This document shows, in pieces, positions 19,959-28,651 of a stretch of 64,000 bases of DNA. This DNA comes from Reyranella sp. Its GTDB lineage: Bacteria > Pseudomonadota > Alphaproteobacteria > Reyranellales > Reyranellaceae. Made by a program: the position numbers and the translations under genes. Under the pieces are notes generated by a model that made no database searches, had not been told where the DNA came from, and worked only from the letters and a program-made list of their open reading frames with translations. The number at the start of each line of letters is the position of its first letter. Position 1 is the first letter of the stretch. Where the stretch lies: positions 1-64,000 of the forward strand of contig NZ_SCVC01000046.1 of NCBI RefSeq assembly GCF_004297405.1, in the 5' to 3' direction.

Positions 19959-20534
19959 ATGGAGGGCACCCTCGTCTACGTCATGGGTCCTTCGGGCGCC
20001 GGCAAGGACTCGGTGCTGGGCCGCGCCCGTGCCCTGCTGCCGGCCGACGCGCCGGTCGTCTTTGCCCATCGCTACATCACACGGCCGGCCGACAGTGGCG
20101 GCGAGAACCATGTGGCGTTGAGCCGGGCGGAGTTCGCCACGCGTCTCGCCCATGGCCTCTTCGCCTATCACTGGCACGCGCATGGCAACGACTATGGCGT
20201 CGGCCGCGAGATCCACGACTGGCGGCGCGCCGGCATGGCCGTGGTGGTGAGCGGTTCGCGCGACCACTTCCAGAAGACCGGCGGCCTCGATTCGCTGGCG
20301 CGTCCCGTACTGATCACGGCGTCACCGCAACGCCTTGAGCAGCGCCTGGCCACCCGCGGCCGCGAAACGGCAGTTCAAGCGGTGGCCCGGCTCGACCGCG
20401 CCGATGCCTACAGGATCGACGATCCACGGTTGATGACGATCGTCAACGATGGTCCGCTGGACGAGGCGGCCACCCGCTTCGTTACGCTGCTTGCCACACT
20501 TGCGTACTCAGGCGACGCCCTCCGCCGAGCCTGA
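19959..20534 (+). CDS. phnN: Ribose 1,5-bisphosphokinase PhnN
   Basis: A 191-residue P-loop kinase, GPSGAGKDS at 10-18, related to guanylate kinase. It phosphorylates ribose 1,5-bisphosphate to PRPP, the last step of the C-P lyase route. GTG 19950 is in frame, but GAGGG (19946-19950) is correctly spaced for ATG 19959, which is preferred. Its 3' end overlaps the tail of the convergent 2H-phosphoesterase-like gene by 53 bp. Confidence 0.92.
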   Translation: MEGTLVYVMGPSGAGKDSVLGRARALLPADAPVVFAHRYITRPADSGGENHVALSRAEFATRLAHGLFAYHWHAHGNDYGVGREIHDWRRAGMAVVVSGSRDHFQKTGGLDSLARPVLITASPQRLEQRLATRGRETAVQAVARLDRADAYRIDDPRLMTIVNDGPLDEAATRFVTLLATLAYSGDALRRA

Positions 20535-21240
20535 AGCGCGCCAGCACCGAGAAGGGCCGACCGAGGCCCGGCTGACGGAAAACACAAAGGTCACGCACCG
20601 CCAGAGGCCGGTCGATTTCGCCGCCAAAGCGGCGGCGCAGCTCCGCGAGGACCATCTGGCGTTCCCGCTCGTCGGGCAGGCGCCCGCTCAGGGTGAGGTG
20701 GAAGCGCCAATGCTCCAGCACATAGGGATAGCCCCAGCGCACCAGTAGATCGTCCTGGCGCTGCGACAAACCCGAGCCGCGGCGGCGCATCAGTTCGGCT
20801 TCGTCGGCCGGGCGGCGGAACTCGTCGAATTCGACGACACACTGGTCGGCAAGATCGTGAAGCTCCACGCAGCGCGCGCCGGGAACCAGGGCAAGGAAAT
20901 CCGACAACTCGGTCAACACCATCGTCGGCACGGTGATCGGCCGCTGGCCCATGGCGAAGCGGCCTACCGCGTCGAGCAGGTCGCGTTCCGTGATGCCATC
21001 GGCGAGTGCGATCGGCGCCTTCAAGGTGCCGTGGAAACCGTAGAGCCGGGGATCGGCGACGATGGCGGCCAGCCGCTCGTAGGCGATGCCGGCCACGGGT
21101 ACGAGGGCGCGGCTCTGGCCCGTTTCGGCGTTACGACCCAGCCATTGTGTGGCGGTGCGGGCCAGCGGTTCGTCGGCCCGTGGCGCGTAATAGAGTGCGT
21201 ATCGGGGCGTTTCGGCCAGATCGGGAGACAGATCGGTCAA
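20482..21240 (-). CDS. DUF1045 protein, 2H-phosphoesterase-like, phn-associated
   Basis: A 252-residue protein with two HxT motifs spaced as in 2H phosphoesterases: H70-G-T72 in YGFHGTLKAPI and H181-L-T183 in WRFHLTLSGRL. Enzymes of this superfamily open cyclic phosphodiesters. DUF1045 proteins are found with phn genes in alphaproteobacteria. No phnP is seen in the window, so this gene could act on the cyclic ribose phosphate made by PhnJ; that is an inference. ATG 21240 overlaps the phnE stop (ATGA), so it ends the leftward phnCDEE operon. Confidence 0.85.
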   Translation of the reverse strand: MTDLSPDLAETPRYALYYAPRADEPLARTATQWLGRNAETGQSRALVPVAGIAYERLAAIVADPRLYGFHGTLKAPIALADGITERDLLDAVGRFAMGQRPITVPTMVLTELSDFLALVPGARCVELHDLADQCVVEFDEFRRPADEAELMRRRGSGLSQRQDDLLVRWGYPYVLEHWRFHLTLSGRLPDERERQMVLAELRRRFGGEIDRPLAVRDLCVFRQPGLGRPFSVLARFRLGGGRRLSTQVWQAA

Positions 21241-22073
21241 ACGGATACTCCTCCACGCCGGCCGATCATGGCGAAGCGCAGTTGGCTCGAAAGGAAGTCG
21301 ATGGCAGCGACCGCCACCAGGATCATCAGAACGATAAAGGAGGTTTGTTGTAGCTCGAGGGTGCGAATCGCCTCGGCGAGATGCAAACCGATGCCCCCCG
21401 CGCCGACGATGCCGATGATCGAGGCCGACCGCGTGTTCGACTCGAAGTAGTAGAGCACTTGGCTCATCAGCACGGGAAAGACTTCGGGCAGGATACCGAA
21501 CCGGATGCCGAAGATATGGCTGCCGCCAGCCGAGGTGATGCCTTCGACCGGCTTGCGATCCGCGGCCTCGATCGCCTCGGAAAAGAGCTTACCGAAGCTG
21601 CCGATGTCGGCGGTCATAATGGCGAGAGCGCCGGCGAACGGGCCCAATCCCACCACGTTGATCCAGATCAGTGCCCATACGAGAATGTCGACGCTGCGGA
21701 TCGTGTCGAGCGAGCGGCGCGAGAGGAAGCGCACGACACGTTGGGCGGTAACGTTGCGCGCCGCCAGCAAGGCGACTGGCAATGCCAATACGGCAGCCGA
21801 CAGAGTGCCAAGCAGCGCAATGGCCACCGTCTCGAGAAGCGAGATCGAGTAGGTTTTGACGTGCGCCCACGAACCGGGATCGGGCGGCAGCATGAGACCC
21901 ACAATCTCGAACAGCCGACCCAGGCCCGAGAGCAGCGTGCCGTCGAAGAAGCCGAGCCGGCCCATCGCATAAATCAGCAGGGCGAACAGGCCGACGCCGA
22001 TCGCCGCCATGACGAACCGGTCGCGGCCGAAGCGCTGGAAGTGTTCGGGGTAGCGCTGACGCATGGCCGACAT
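21237..22073 (-). CDS. phnE: Phosphonate ABC transporter permease PhnE (second copy)
   Basis: A 278-residue permease with about six hydrophobic segments and the PhnE signature SGGSHIFGIRFGILPEVFPVLMSQ-type EAA region. It forms the phosphonate channel, probably as a heterodimer with the upstream paralogue. Its start overlaps the stop of that paralogue by one base. Confidence 0.93.
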   Translation of the reverse strand: MSAMRQRYPEHFQRFGRDRFVMAAIGVGLFALLIYAMGRLGFFDGTLLSGLGRLFEIVGLMLPPDPGSWAHVKTYSISLLETVAIALLGTLSAAVLALPVALLAARNVTAQRVVRFLSRRSLDTIRSVDILVWALIWINVVGLGPFAGALAIMTADIGSFGKLFSEAIEAADRKPVEGITSAGGSHIFGIRFGILPEVFPVLMSQVLYYFESNTRSASIIGIVGAGGIGLHLAEAIRTLELQQTSFIVLMILVAVAAIDFLSSQLRFAMIGRRGGVSV

Positions 22074-22957
22074 CAGGGCTTCCCTTCCAGACCGATCAAG
22101 CGATGCCGCGCCTTGGACGTGAGCATGTCGATCACCGCCACTGTCAGCAGGATCAGCACCAGGATGGCGGACACATCCGAGTAGTAGAACTTGCGAATGG
22201 CCTCGACGAGATCCTGGCCGATGCCGCCGGCGCCGACGAAGCCCATGACGGCCGCCTCGCGCACGTTGATCTCAAACCGCAGCAGCGTGTAGCTGGTGAA
22301 GTTCGACATGACTTGCGGCAGCGCGCCGAAACGCATGGCGACATGCCAGGGCGAGCCGGTCGACGACACGCCCTCGACCGGCTTCATGTCGATATTCTCG
22401 ATGACTTCGGCAAACAGTTTGGTGAGCACACCGAACGTATGGACGATGACCGCCAGCACGCCCGCCATCGGGCCAAGGCCAAAGGAAATGACGAAGATCA
22501 GCGCCAGCACCAGGGTCGGCACGGTGCGGCAAACCTCGCCGAAGCGGCGCACGATGATGCGCAGCCAGCGCGACGGCGCCACATTGGCGGCTGCCAGGAA
22601 AGCCAGGACAAAGGCCACGCCCGCACCCAGCACGGTGCCGACATAGGCCATGAGCAGGGTTTCACCGAGCAGCCTCAGCCAGCGCTGCAGGCCCCAGAAC
22701 CACTCACCAAAATCGGTCCAGACCGGTTGGCCGTTCTCGAGAAAGAACAGCCGGACGATGTAGCTCGGGAAACGATGGATGTTTTCCGCGAGCTTGGAGA
22801 GCGAGACTTCAGCCGAGATCGAGGCCAGCAACATCGCCACCGCGACACACGCCAGGATCAGCAGCGTGTGCCGGCGACGGCTGCGGACCGAGGCGTTGTA
22901 CACCGCCAGCAAAGGCTGGAGCTGCGCCTCGGGCAGTCTGACGACGTGCGTACTCAC
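22073..22957 (-). CDS. phnE: Phosphonate ABC transporter permease PhnE (first copy)
   Basis: A 294-residue PhnE permease with a longer cytosolic N-terminus than its neighbour and the motifs EVCRTVPTLVLALIFV and EAIRKFYYSDVSAILVLI. It follows phnD by 34 bp. Two PhnE genes in tandem are usual for alphaproteobacterial phosphonate importers. Confidence 0.93.
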   Translation of the reverse strand: MSTHVVRLPEAQLQPLLAVYNASVRSRRRHTLLILACVAVAMLLASISAEVSLSKLAENIHRFPSYIVRLFFLENGQPVWTDFGEWFWGLQRWLRLLGETLLMAYVGTVLGAGVAFVLAFLAAANVAPSRWLRIIVRRFGEVCRTVPTLVLALIFVISFGLGPMAGVLAVIVHTFGVLTKLFAEVIENIDMKPVEGVSSTGSPWHVAMRFGALPQVMSNFTSYTLLRFEINVREAAVMGFVGAGGIGQDLVEAIRKFYYSDVSAILVLILLTVAVIDMLTSKARHRLIGLEGKP

Positions 22958-22991
22958 GGGAGCAATACGCCCCGGACGACGTGCGCTGGGC

Positions 22992-23900
22992 TCAGCTCTT
23001 CTGCTTGCGCAACTGGTCGACGAACTTGATCAGCTCGACCACCGGCTCGTAGGTCGTGGCATCGACCTTGGTGAAGCCGCGATCCTTGCCGTCGGACAGT
23101 TTATCAAACGCCGCTTTGGCCTTAGTCGGCGCCTCGTTGAACGCCTTGACGATGGCGGCCTTGAGGTCAGGCGGCAGGCTGGCGAGGTAAGCGAAGGGCG
23201 AATTGGGGATCAGGTCCGACTTCGAGATGATGCGGAAGTCGTCCTGCTTGGCGAGACCCTTGGAGACCATACGTGTCAGATTCGAGTCGTTCTCCGCATT
23301 CCACCAGTTGGCCGCGACGTCGACCGTCTTCTGCTGGAGCGCAATGATCGCGTTCTCGTGGCTGCCCGTGTACGTGACGCGAGCAAAGAACGTGTCCGGG
23401 TTGATCTTGAGCTTGTTCAAGGTGAAGCGCGGCACGTTGTTGCCGGAGGTCGAGTTGGGATCGACCAGGCCCAGGTTCTTGCCCTTGAGATCTTCGATCG
23501 TCCTGTAGGGGCTGTCGGCGCGCACATAGAAGACCGAGTGGTAGCCGATCGTGCCGTCGTTGTTCACGGTCGTGACGAAGGGCTCGACCTTCACGCCGGT
23601 GACGACGGCGCGAGCGTAGGAGGCCGGGCCGTAGCCGGCGAGATGGATGCTGCCGTTGCGCTGGCCTTCGATCACCGCTGCATAGTCGTTGGCAATGCGC
23701 AGGGTCACCTTGGTGCCGAGTTCCTTGGAGAGATACTCGATGAACGGGCCATAGCGCTCGGTGACGCCCGACGCGTTCTCCGCCGGGATGACGGCGAACA
23801 CCAGTTCGGGATAGGCGCCGCGCCAGCTTTGGGCGTGAGCAGCACCGGCAAACGAAGCAGCGGCGAGGGCAGCGCCCAGCGCGAGACGACGGGTGAGCAT
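22992..23900 (-). CDS. phnD: Phosphonate-binding periplasmic protein PhnD
   Basis: A 302-residue solute-binding protein. A signal peptide of about 23 residues (MLTRRLALGA...GAAHA) precedes the mature protein, and VIPAENASGVTERYGPF and FYVRADSPYRTIEDLKGKN match PhnD/phosphite-binding proteins. It delivers phosphonates to PhnCE. AAGGAGAAC stands before its ATG. Confidence 0.94.
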   Translation of the reverse strand: MLTRRLALGAALAAASFAGAAHAQSWRGAYPELVFAVIPAENASGVTERYGPFIEYLSKELGTKVTLRIANDYAAVIEGQRNGSIHLAGYGPASYARAVVTGVKVEPFVTTVNNDGTIGYHSVFYVRADSPYRTIEDLKGKNLGLVDPNSTSGNNVPRFTLNKLKINPDTFFARVTYTGSHENAIIALQQKTVDVAANWWNAENDSNLTRMVSKGLAKQDDFRIISKSDLIPNSPFAYLASLPPDLKAAIVKAFNEAPTKAKAAFDKLSDGKDRGFTKVDATTYEPVVELIKFVDQLRKQKS

Positions 23901-23938
23901 GAGTGTTCTCCTTGGAAAAACGCGAAAACGCAGAGAGG

Positions 23939-24766
23939 TCAGGAACCCGCGAGGGCAAAGCCCGGCTGGACGCCAGCCGGCAACATCGGGGGCGGAGCGG
24001 CATGGCCGACCACGTCGCCTGCCTCGAGCCCGTAGAGATCGCGGGCCGTGGCATCGGTGAGGGCGGCCGGAGCACCGTCGAACACCACACGACCGCCGGA
24101 CATGCCGACCAGCCGGTCGCAGTAGCTGCGCGCCAGATCGAGGCTGTGGAGGTTGCAGATCACGGTGATACCGAGATGGCGGTTGATGTGCTGCAGCGCA
24201 TCCATCACCACCTTCGTGTTGCGCGGGTCGAGCGAGGCGATCGGCTCGTCGGCCAGAACGATATCGGGCTCCTGGACCAGGGCGCGGGCGATGGCGACCC
24301 GCTGCTGCTGACCACCCGACAGTGTCTCGGCGCGCTGACCAGCCAACCGTGCCATGTCGAGGCCCTCGAGCGCCGAGAGTGCTTGCGCCTTCTCATCGTC
24401 GGTCCACATCTTCAGGAGCGCGCGCGAGGGCGGCATATGGAAAGCGCGGCCCATCAGCACGTTGGTCAGGACATCGAGCCGGCCCGCGAGATTGAACTGC
24501 TGGAAGATCATGGCGCATCGCGCTCGCCAGGCGCGCAGCGGCCGGCCGCGCAGCGCCGTGACATCGGTGTCACCGAACAGGATGCGGCCGGACGTCGGCT
24601 CGCCCAGGCGATTGATCATGCGCAGCAAGGTCGACTTGCCGGCACCCGACCGGCCGATCACGCCGACGAGCTGACCGACGGGCACGGTGAGAGACACGCC
24701 GTCGACGGCATGCTTGCCGCCAAAGCTCTTGGTAATCCCTTCCAGTCGCAGCACCGTAACCCCCAC
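23939..24766 (-). CDS. phnC: Phosphonate ABC transporter ATP-binding protein PhnC
   Basis: A 275-residue ABC ATPase with Walker [10 protein letters not shown] (38-46), signature LSGGQQQR and Walker [15 protein letters not shown]. It is the first gene of the leftward phnC-phnD-phnE-phnE-DUF1045 operon. The insert between Walker A and signature is as expected for PhnC. Confidence 0.95.
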   Translation of the reverse strand: MGVTVLRLEGITKSFGGKHAVDGVSLTVPVGQLVGVIGRSGAGKSTLLRMINRLGEPTSGRILFGDTDVTALRGRPLRAWRARCAMIFQQFNLAGRLDVLTNVLMGRAFHMPPSRALLKMWTDDEKAQALSALEGLDMARLAGQRAETLSGGQQQRVAIARALVQEPDIVLADEPIASLDPRNTKVVMDALQHINRHLGITVICNLHSLDLARSYCDRLVGMSGGRVVFDGAPAALTDATARDLYGLEAGDVVGHAAPPPMLPAGVQPGFALAGS

Positions 24767-24817
24767 CTATACAAGGCGTTGCCCAGTCGGTGGGTAGCGG
24801 CTGCAGGCTGCGACGGC

Positions 24818-24834
24818 GCTACAGTCTGGTTACA
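24818..24834 (-). promoter_or_regulatory. Candidate degenerate Pho box upstream of phnC
   Basis: Minus-strand half-sites TGTAAC (24834-24829) and TGTAGC (24823-24818) are 11 bp apart, the PhoB repeat spacing, about 52-68 bp before phnC. They match the consensus less well than the pstS array. Confidence 0.4.
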
Positions 24835-24860
24835 AAGAAAAGACGATCGGTGGAGAAGAG

Positions 24861-26246
24861 CTATCGCACGGCGGGCAGAGTGACTGTGAAAGTCGAGCCC
24901 TTGCCCGGGCTGCTCTGGATGTCGAGCCGGCCGCGATGGCGGTTGACCACGTGCTTCACGATGGCGAGGCCGAGGCCGGTGCCACCGAGCTGGCGCGAGC
25001 GCGCCGTATCGACCCGGTAGAAACGCTCGGTGAGGCGCGGCAGGTGAGTAGCGGGAATGCCGTCACCCTCGTCGCTCACTGCGACAGCCACCCGATCCGA
25101 GCCGACCGGCCGCGCCGCGATCCGCACCGTCGTGGCCGGTCGCGCATACTTGACGGCGTTGTCGATCAAGTTCTGGAACACGATGGTGAGCTCGTCAAAA
25201 TCGCCAACCGCAGACGGCAGCATCGGATCGAGGCTGAGTTCGATCTTCACGTTGCGCGAGGAGGCCTTGAGCTGCAGCAAGTCCATCACTGAACGCAGCA
25301 CCCGGCCGAGAGCAATGTCGGCATCCGGCCGCGCGTGCTCGTGCTGCTCGATGCGCGACAGCATCAGGAGATCGTCGACCAGGCGGCGCATGCGATCGGC
25401 CTGCTCGGCCATGATGCCGAGGAAGCGCTCGCGCGCCACCGCATCGTCGCGTGCCGGTCCGCGCAGGGTTTCGATGAAACCGGCAAGGCCTGCGATCGGC
25501 GTCTTGAGTTCGTGGCTCGCGTTGGCGACGAAATCGGCGCGCATGCGCTCGGCCCGGCGCAAGGCCGTCGTATCGTGCAGCACGATTAGCGCCAGCGATC
25601 CGTCGGCTGCCGCGCGCGGCAGGCGGCGCAGATGGGCGATGAGGTCGAGTTCAGGCGGCCCCGCCAGCGCCAGCTCGACCGCACTCTGATCTGCCTTGGC
25701 GAAGTTCCCATCAGCACTGGTCTCAAGCAGCGCGTCGATTGCCGAAAGAAGCTGTGGCTGGCGCAGCACCGTCGAGAGGTCGCGTTCGGCACCGACAGTG
25801 CCGAGCAGCGATGCAGCCGCGAGGTTGGTCCGCACGATACGGCGCTGGCGATCGACCGAAATCAGCGGGTCGGGCAGGCCATCGACGATCGCTTGGGCGG
25901 AGGCTGCCAAATTGTCGATCGAGGCGCGCTGACGACGCCAACCCACAGCCAGGGTCGCCGCCGCCGTCGCCAGCTCCTCGGTGGCCGGCGCGAAGGAAAG
26001 CCGCGGCATCACCGGCTCACGCTCGTCGGAAAGCTCTCCGACGAAGCGGGCGAAGCGCGCCAACGAGCCAAGATAACGCTGGACCAGCAGGCCGGTCAGG
26101 ACGGCGATACCGGCCATCGCGATCAGCATGGCGCGGCCGCTGAGTTCACCCATGCCGTAGAGAATGACGAGCGCGCCCCAGGACGGTGCTAACGCCACAG
26201 CATTGGCGAGGAGCGTGCGACGCAGGGGGATCGCCTGTTCGGCCAT
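24861..26246 (-). CDS. phoR: Phosphate regulon sensor histidine kinase PhoR
   Basis: A 461-residue membrane kinase. Two hydrophobic segments (about 12-32 and 39-57) are followed by a PAS-like region (about 115-230), the H-box NASHELKTPI with phospho-accepting His245, N-box NLIDNAVKY and G-box GGTGLGLAIVKH. It phosphorylates PhoB when phosphate is low. PhoR rather than another kinase is inferred from the PAS plus short-membrane-anchor layout and the nearby pst and phoB genes, from which it is separated by the whole phn cluster. Confidence 0.9.
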   Translation of the reverse strand: MAEQAIPLRRTLLANAVALAPSWGALVILYGMGELSGRAMLIAMAGIAVLTGLLVQRYLGSLARFARFVGELSDEREPVMPRLSFAPATEELATAAATLAVGWRRQRASIDNLAASAQAIVDGLPDPLISVDRQRRIVRTNLAAASLLGTVGAERDLSTVLRQPQLLSAIDALLETSADGNFAKADQSAVELALAGPPELDLIAHLRRLPRAAADGSLALIVLHDTTALRRAERMRADFVANASHELKTPIAGLAGFIETLRGPARDDAVARERFLGIMAEQADRMRRLVDDLLMLSRIEQHEHARPDADIALGRVLRSVMDLLQLKASSRNVKIELSLDPMLPSAVGDFDELTIVFQNLIDNAVKYARPATTVRIAARPVGSDRVAVAVSDEGDGIPATHLPRLTERFYRVDTARSRQLGGTGLGLAIVKHVVNRHRGRLDIQSSPGKGSTFTVTLPAVR

Positions 26247-26276
26247 ACGCCGACTATAGCCCGGTTTGTTAACCGG

Positions 26277-26948
26277 CTAAGTCGGTCCGTTCGATAGGCG
26301 AGGCGCGAAAAAGCGGATGGCCAAGAGGCCGAAGACGAAACCGGCGATATGCGCCACCCAAGCGATCGACTCGCCGCCCGCTCCCGGCGCGCCACCGAAC
26401 AGGCCGAAGAAGACATTGAGGCCGATCCAGATGCCGGCGACCGGCAGCAGCGAGGTCAGGCTGCCGACATAGCGCATCAGCATCAGCACGGCGCCGAAGA
26501 CGCCGCTGATTGCACCGGAAGCGCCGACCACCGGATCGGGCGAGTCGGGGTAGACCAGGATGTGCACGAAGCCGGCCACGATGCCGCACACCAGATAGAA
26601 CAACACGAACCGCTTCACGCCCAGCAGCCGCTCGACCGGCGCGCCAAAGGCCGCCAGGGTCAGCATGTTGACGCCGAGATGCATCCATCCGCCATGCAGG
26701 AACTGATAGGTGATGGGTGCCACGATGAGCGACAAGAGATCGTGGTTTGGGTCAGACGTATAGGCGACAGGAATCAGCCCGAACTGCAGGATGATATCCT
26801 GGTCGGCCTGTTCGCCCAGCAGTTGGCGCACGAGTTGGACGGCGACGTTGATGCCGATCAGCCAGAGCACGGCCGGCGGCAGGTTGATCGCCCGCTCGCT
26901 GGTGCCGCGCCCCCGTCCCGGACGGTCGCCGTCATCGAAAGGCATCAA
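26277..26948 (-). CDS. Rhomboid-family intramembrane serine protease
   Basis: A 223-residue protein with six hydrophobic segments. HGGWMHLGVNM (H85, H90, N94) supplies the conserved HxxxxHxxxN, GASG (142-145) carries the nucleophile Ser144, and His200 in WVAHIAGF completes the dyad. It would cleave membrane-protein substrates in the inner membrane. The gene follows the radical SAM/two-helix genes by 36 bp on the same strand, so it may share their transcript. The substrate is unknown. Confidence 0.9.
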   Translation of the reverse strand: MMPFDDGDRPGRGRGTSERAINLPPAVLWLIGINVAVQLVRQLLGEQADQDIILQFGLIPVAYTSDPNHDLLSLIVAPITYQFLHGGWMHLGVNMLTLAAFGAPVERLLGVKRFVLFYLVCGIVAGFVHILVYPDSPDPVVGASGAISGVFGAVLMLMRYVGSLTSLLPVAGIWIGLNVFFGLFGGAPGAGGESIAWVAHIAGFVFGLLAIRFFAPRLSNGPT

Positions 26949-26984
26949 AGACTCCGTAAGTACCCAACACCATACCGAGCTTGC

Positions 26985-27239
26985 TTAGCGGTTTAGACGG
27001 CGTGAGCCCAGCCAAAGAAAGAGGCCTCCAAGGATCAAGGTCGGTGAACCGCATAGAAGGGCTATGCCGCCCATTTCACTAAACGGATTACCCTCGGTGA
27101 CTGCGAGGATGCAGCCCAGGGTAAGAAACAGCACGATCCCACCCGAAATAAGGAAAAACCAGGCGAGCCCGGTGCTTTTCGGGGGCGGAACCGGATTTAC
27201 GGGCGGTGGTGGCGGTGGAATGACCGAGGGATCGCTCAC
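26985..27239 (-). CDS. Small two-helix membrane protein
   Basis: An 84-residue protein with a proline-rich head (VIPPPPPPVNPVPPPK) followed by two hydrophobic helices (about 24-43 and 53-74) and a basic tail. I do not recognise a family. It starts with GTG 27239, overlapping the radical SAM stop by four bases (GTGA), so it is translationally coupled and probably a membrane partner or anchor of that enzyme. Confidence 0.6.
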   Translation of the reverse strand: MSDPSVIPPPPPPVNPVPPPKSTGLAWFFLISGGIVLFLTLGCILAVTEGNPFSEMGGIALLCGSPTLILGGLFLWLGSRRLNR

Positions 27240-28651
27240 CGTCCCTGCTCCTTCATCAGCCGCCCATTTCCCGCGGCGCCCGGCCGATAGAAGGTATTGT
27301 AGGTGTCGAACGGAATGATCCGGCCTTCCGGCGTCACAAAATGAACGCAGGAGCGCTTGACGTTGCCCAGGCAGAAATTGAACCGGTCGAGAAACTCGAC
27401 AATCGTGATCCGGAAGACGTTCTCGTAACCCGAACCTTCGGGCATCGGCACGTCGGGCAGGCAACACAGCAACGAGCCAAGACGCTCCGCCGTGTTCGTG
27501 TCGGCCGTGGAAAGCGACAGAAGATCGACGAAACGCTGCCGCAGCTCAGGATACTTCTCGAATGAGATGGCGTTGGGTATAGCCGGCAACAACGCATCGC
27601 GCGGCACCAGCGATGTCAGCGGGATGACGCGTTCGCCGTCGCGCAATCCATAGCCGATAGAAATCGACGCGGGATTGCAGGGCAGCGGGATCATGTCACC
27701 GTCGCCGAACACACCGGACTCCTCGACGATCCGGCGGCGGATCTCCGACAGCACGATGCGATTCTTGCGCGGATCGAAGCCGTCGTTACGGCCGGCATCC
27801 TGCACCGGTTGGAAGTTGATGCCCCGCACGCAACGGAAGGTGAGCGCGTGGCGGATGATTTCACCAATCTCACCATCGTTCACGCCGCGCTTCACCGTGC
27901 AGACCAACGTCGTCGAAATGTTGCGCGCCTCGAGGGCCGCAAGAGCCTGACGGCGAATGCGGGTGAGCGCCGCGCCGCGGATGTTGCGTAGCGCATCGTC
28001 GTTCATTGAATCGAACTGCAGATAGACCTCGAAACCCGGCGTCAGGTCGGCCAATGCGTCGACGAAGGCAGGATCCTCGGCGATACGAATGCCGTTCGTG
28101 TTCAGCATGACATGGCGGATCGGACGCCGCCGCGCTGCGGCAAGGATCTCGAGAATCTCGGGATGGATGGTCGGCTCACCACCCGATATCTGAACCAGAT
28201 CAGGCTCACCCTCGCTGGCCACCAATGCGTCGAACATGCGTTCGACTTCGGCAAGACTGCGATGGGAGTTACGCTTGGGCGAGGAGTCGGCAAAGCACAC
28301 GGGACAGGCGAGATTGCAGGCCTCGTTGATCTCGACGATGGCCAGGCAGGAATGCTGCTCGTGATCGGGGCATAACCCACAATCCCAGGGGCAGCCATGA
28401 TCGGTACGTGTCTGTGGCGCCAACGGCCGGTCGCCAGGCTTGAGATATTCGAGAGTACGGCGCCAGTAGATCGGATCGTCGGACACCAGGGTCTTCATCA
28501 CCCCATGTTCGGAGCACCGCTTGGAATAATAGATGGCGCCGTCTTCCTCGATGATCTTGGTCGGCACGAGACCGAGGCAGGTCTCGCAAAGTGATGTCGT
28601 CTGGCCGAGGAAGAGATATGGCGCCGACTTGCGCGCTATGCCGTCGTACAT
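27236..28651 (-). CDS. Cysteine-rich radical SAM protein of the tetraether-synthase-like group
   Basis: A 471-residue radical SAM enzyme. The SAM 4Fe-4S site is CNLACPVC (C112, C116, C119), followed by SGGEPT. Before it lie LCETC (C22, C25) with C46, like a rubredoxin-type site, and GCPWDCGLC (C87, C91, C94) with C102, like an auxiliary cluster; more Cys occur at 325, 396-397, 427 and 435. This order resembles the MJ0619/Tes group, whose archaeal member joins lipid chains in tetraether lipids. It overlaps the upstream Lgt-like gene by 16 bp, which also points to a lipid substrate. ATG 28651 gives the family-like N-terminus. The reaction here is not established. Confidence 0.75.
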   Translation of the reverse strand: MYDGIARKSAPYLFLGQTTSLCETCLGLVPTKIIEEDGAIYYSKRCSEHGVMKTLVSDDPIYWRRTLEYLKPGDRPLAPQTRTDHGCPWDCGLCPDHEQHSCLAIVEINEACNLACPVCFADSSPKRNSHRSLAEVERMFDALVASEGEPDLVQISGGEPTIHPEILEILAAARRRPIRHVMLNTNGIRIAEDPAFVDALADLTPGFEVYLQFDSMNDDALRNIRGAALTRIRRQALAALEARNISTTLVCTVKRGVNDGEIGEIIRHALTFRCVRGINFQPVQDAGRNDGFDPRKNRIVLSEIRRRIVEESGVFGDGDMIPLPCNPASISIGYGLRDGERVIPLTSLVPRDALLPAIPNAISFEKYPELRQRFVDLLSLSTADTNTAERLGSLLCCLPDVPMPEGSGYENVFRITIVEFLDRFNFCLGNVKRSCVHFVTPEGRIIPFDTYNTFYRPGAAGNGRLMKEQGR

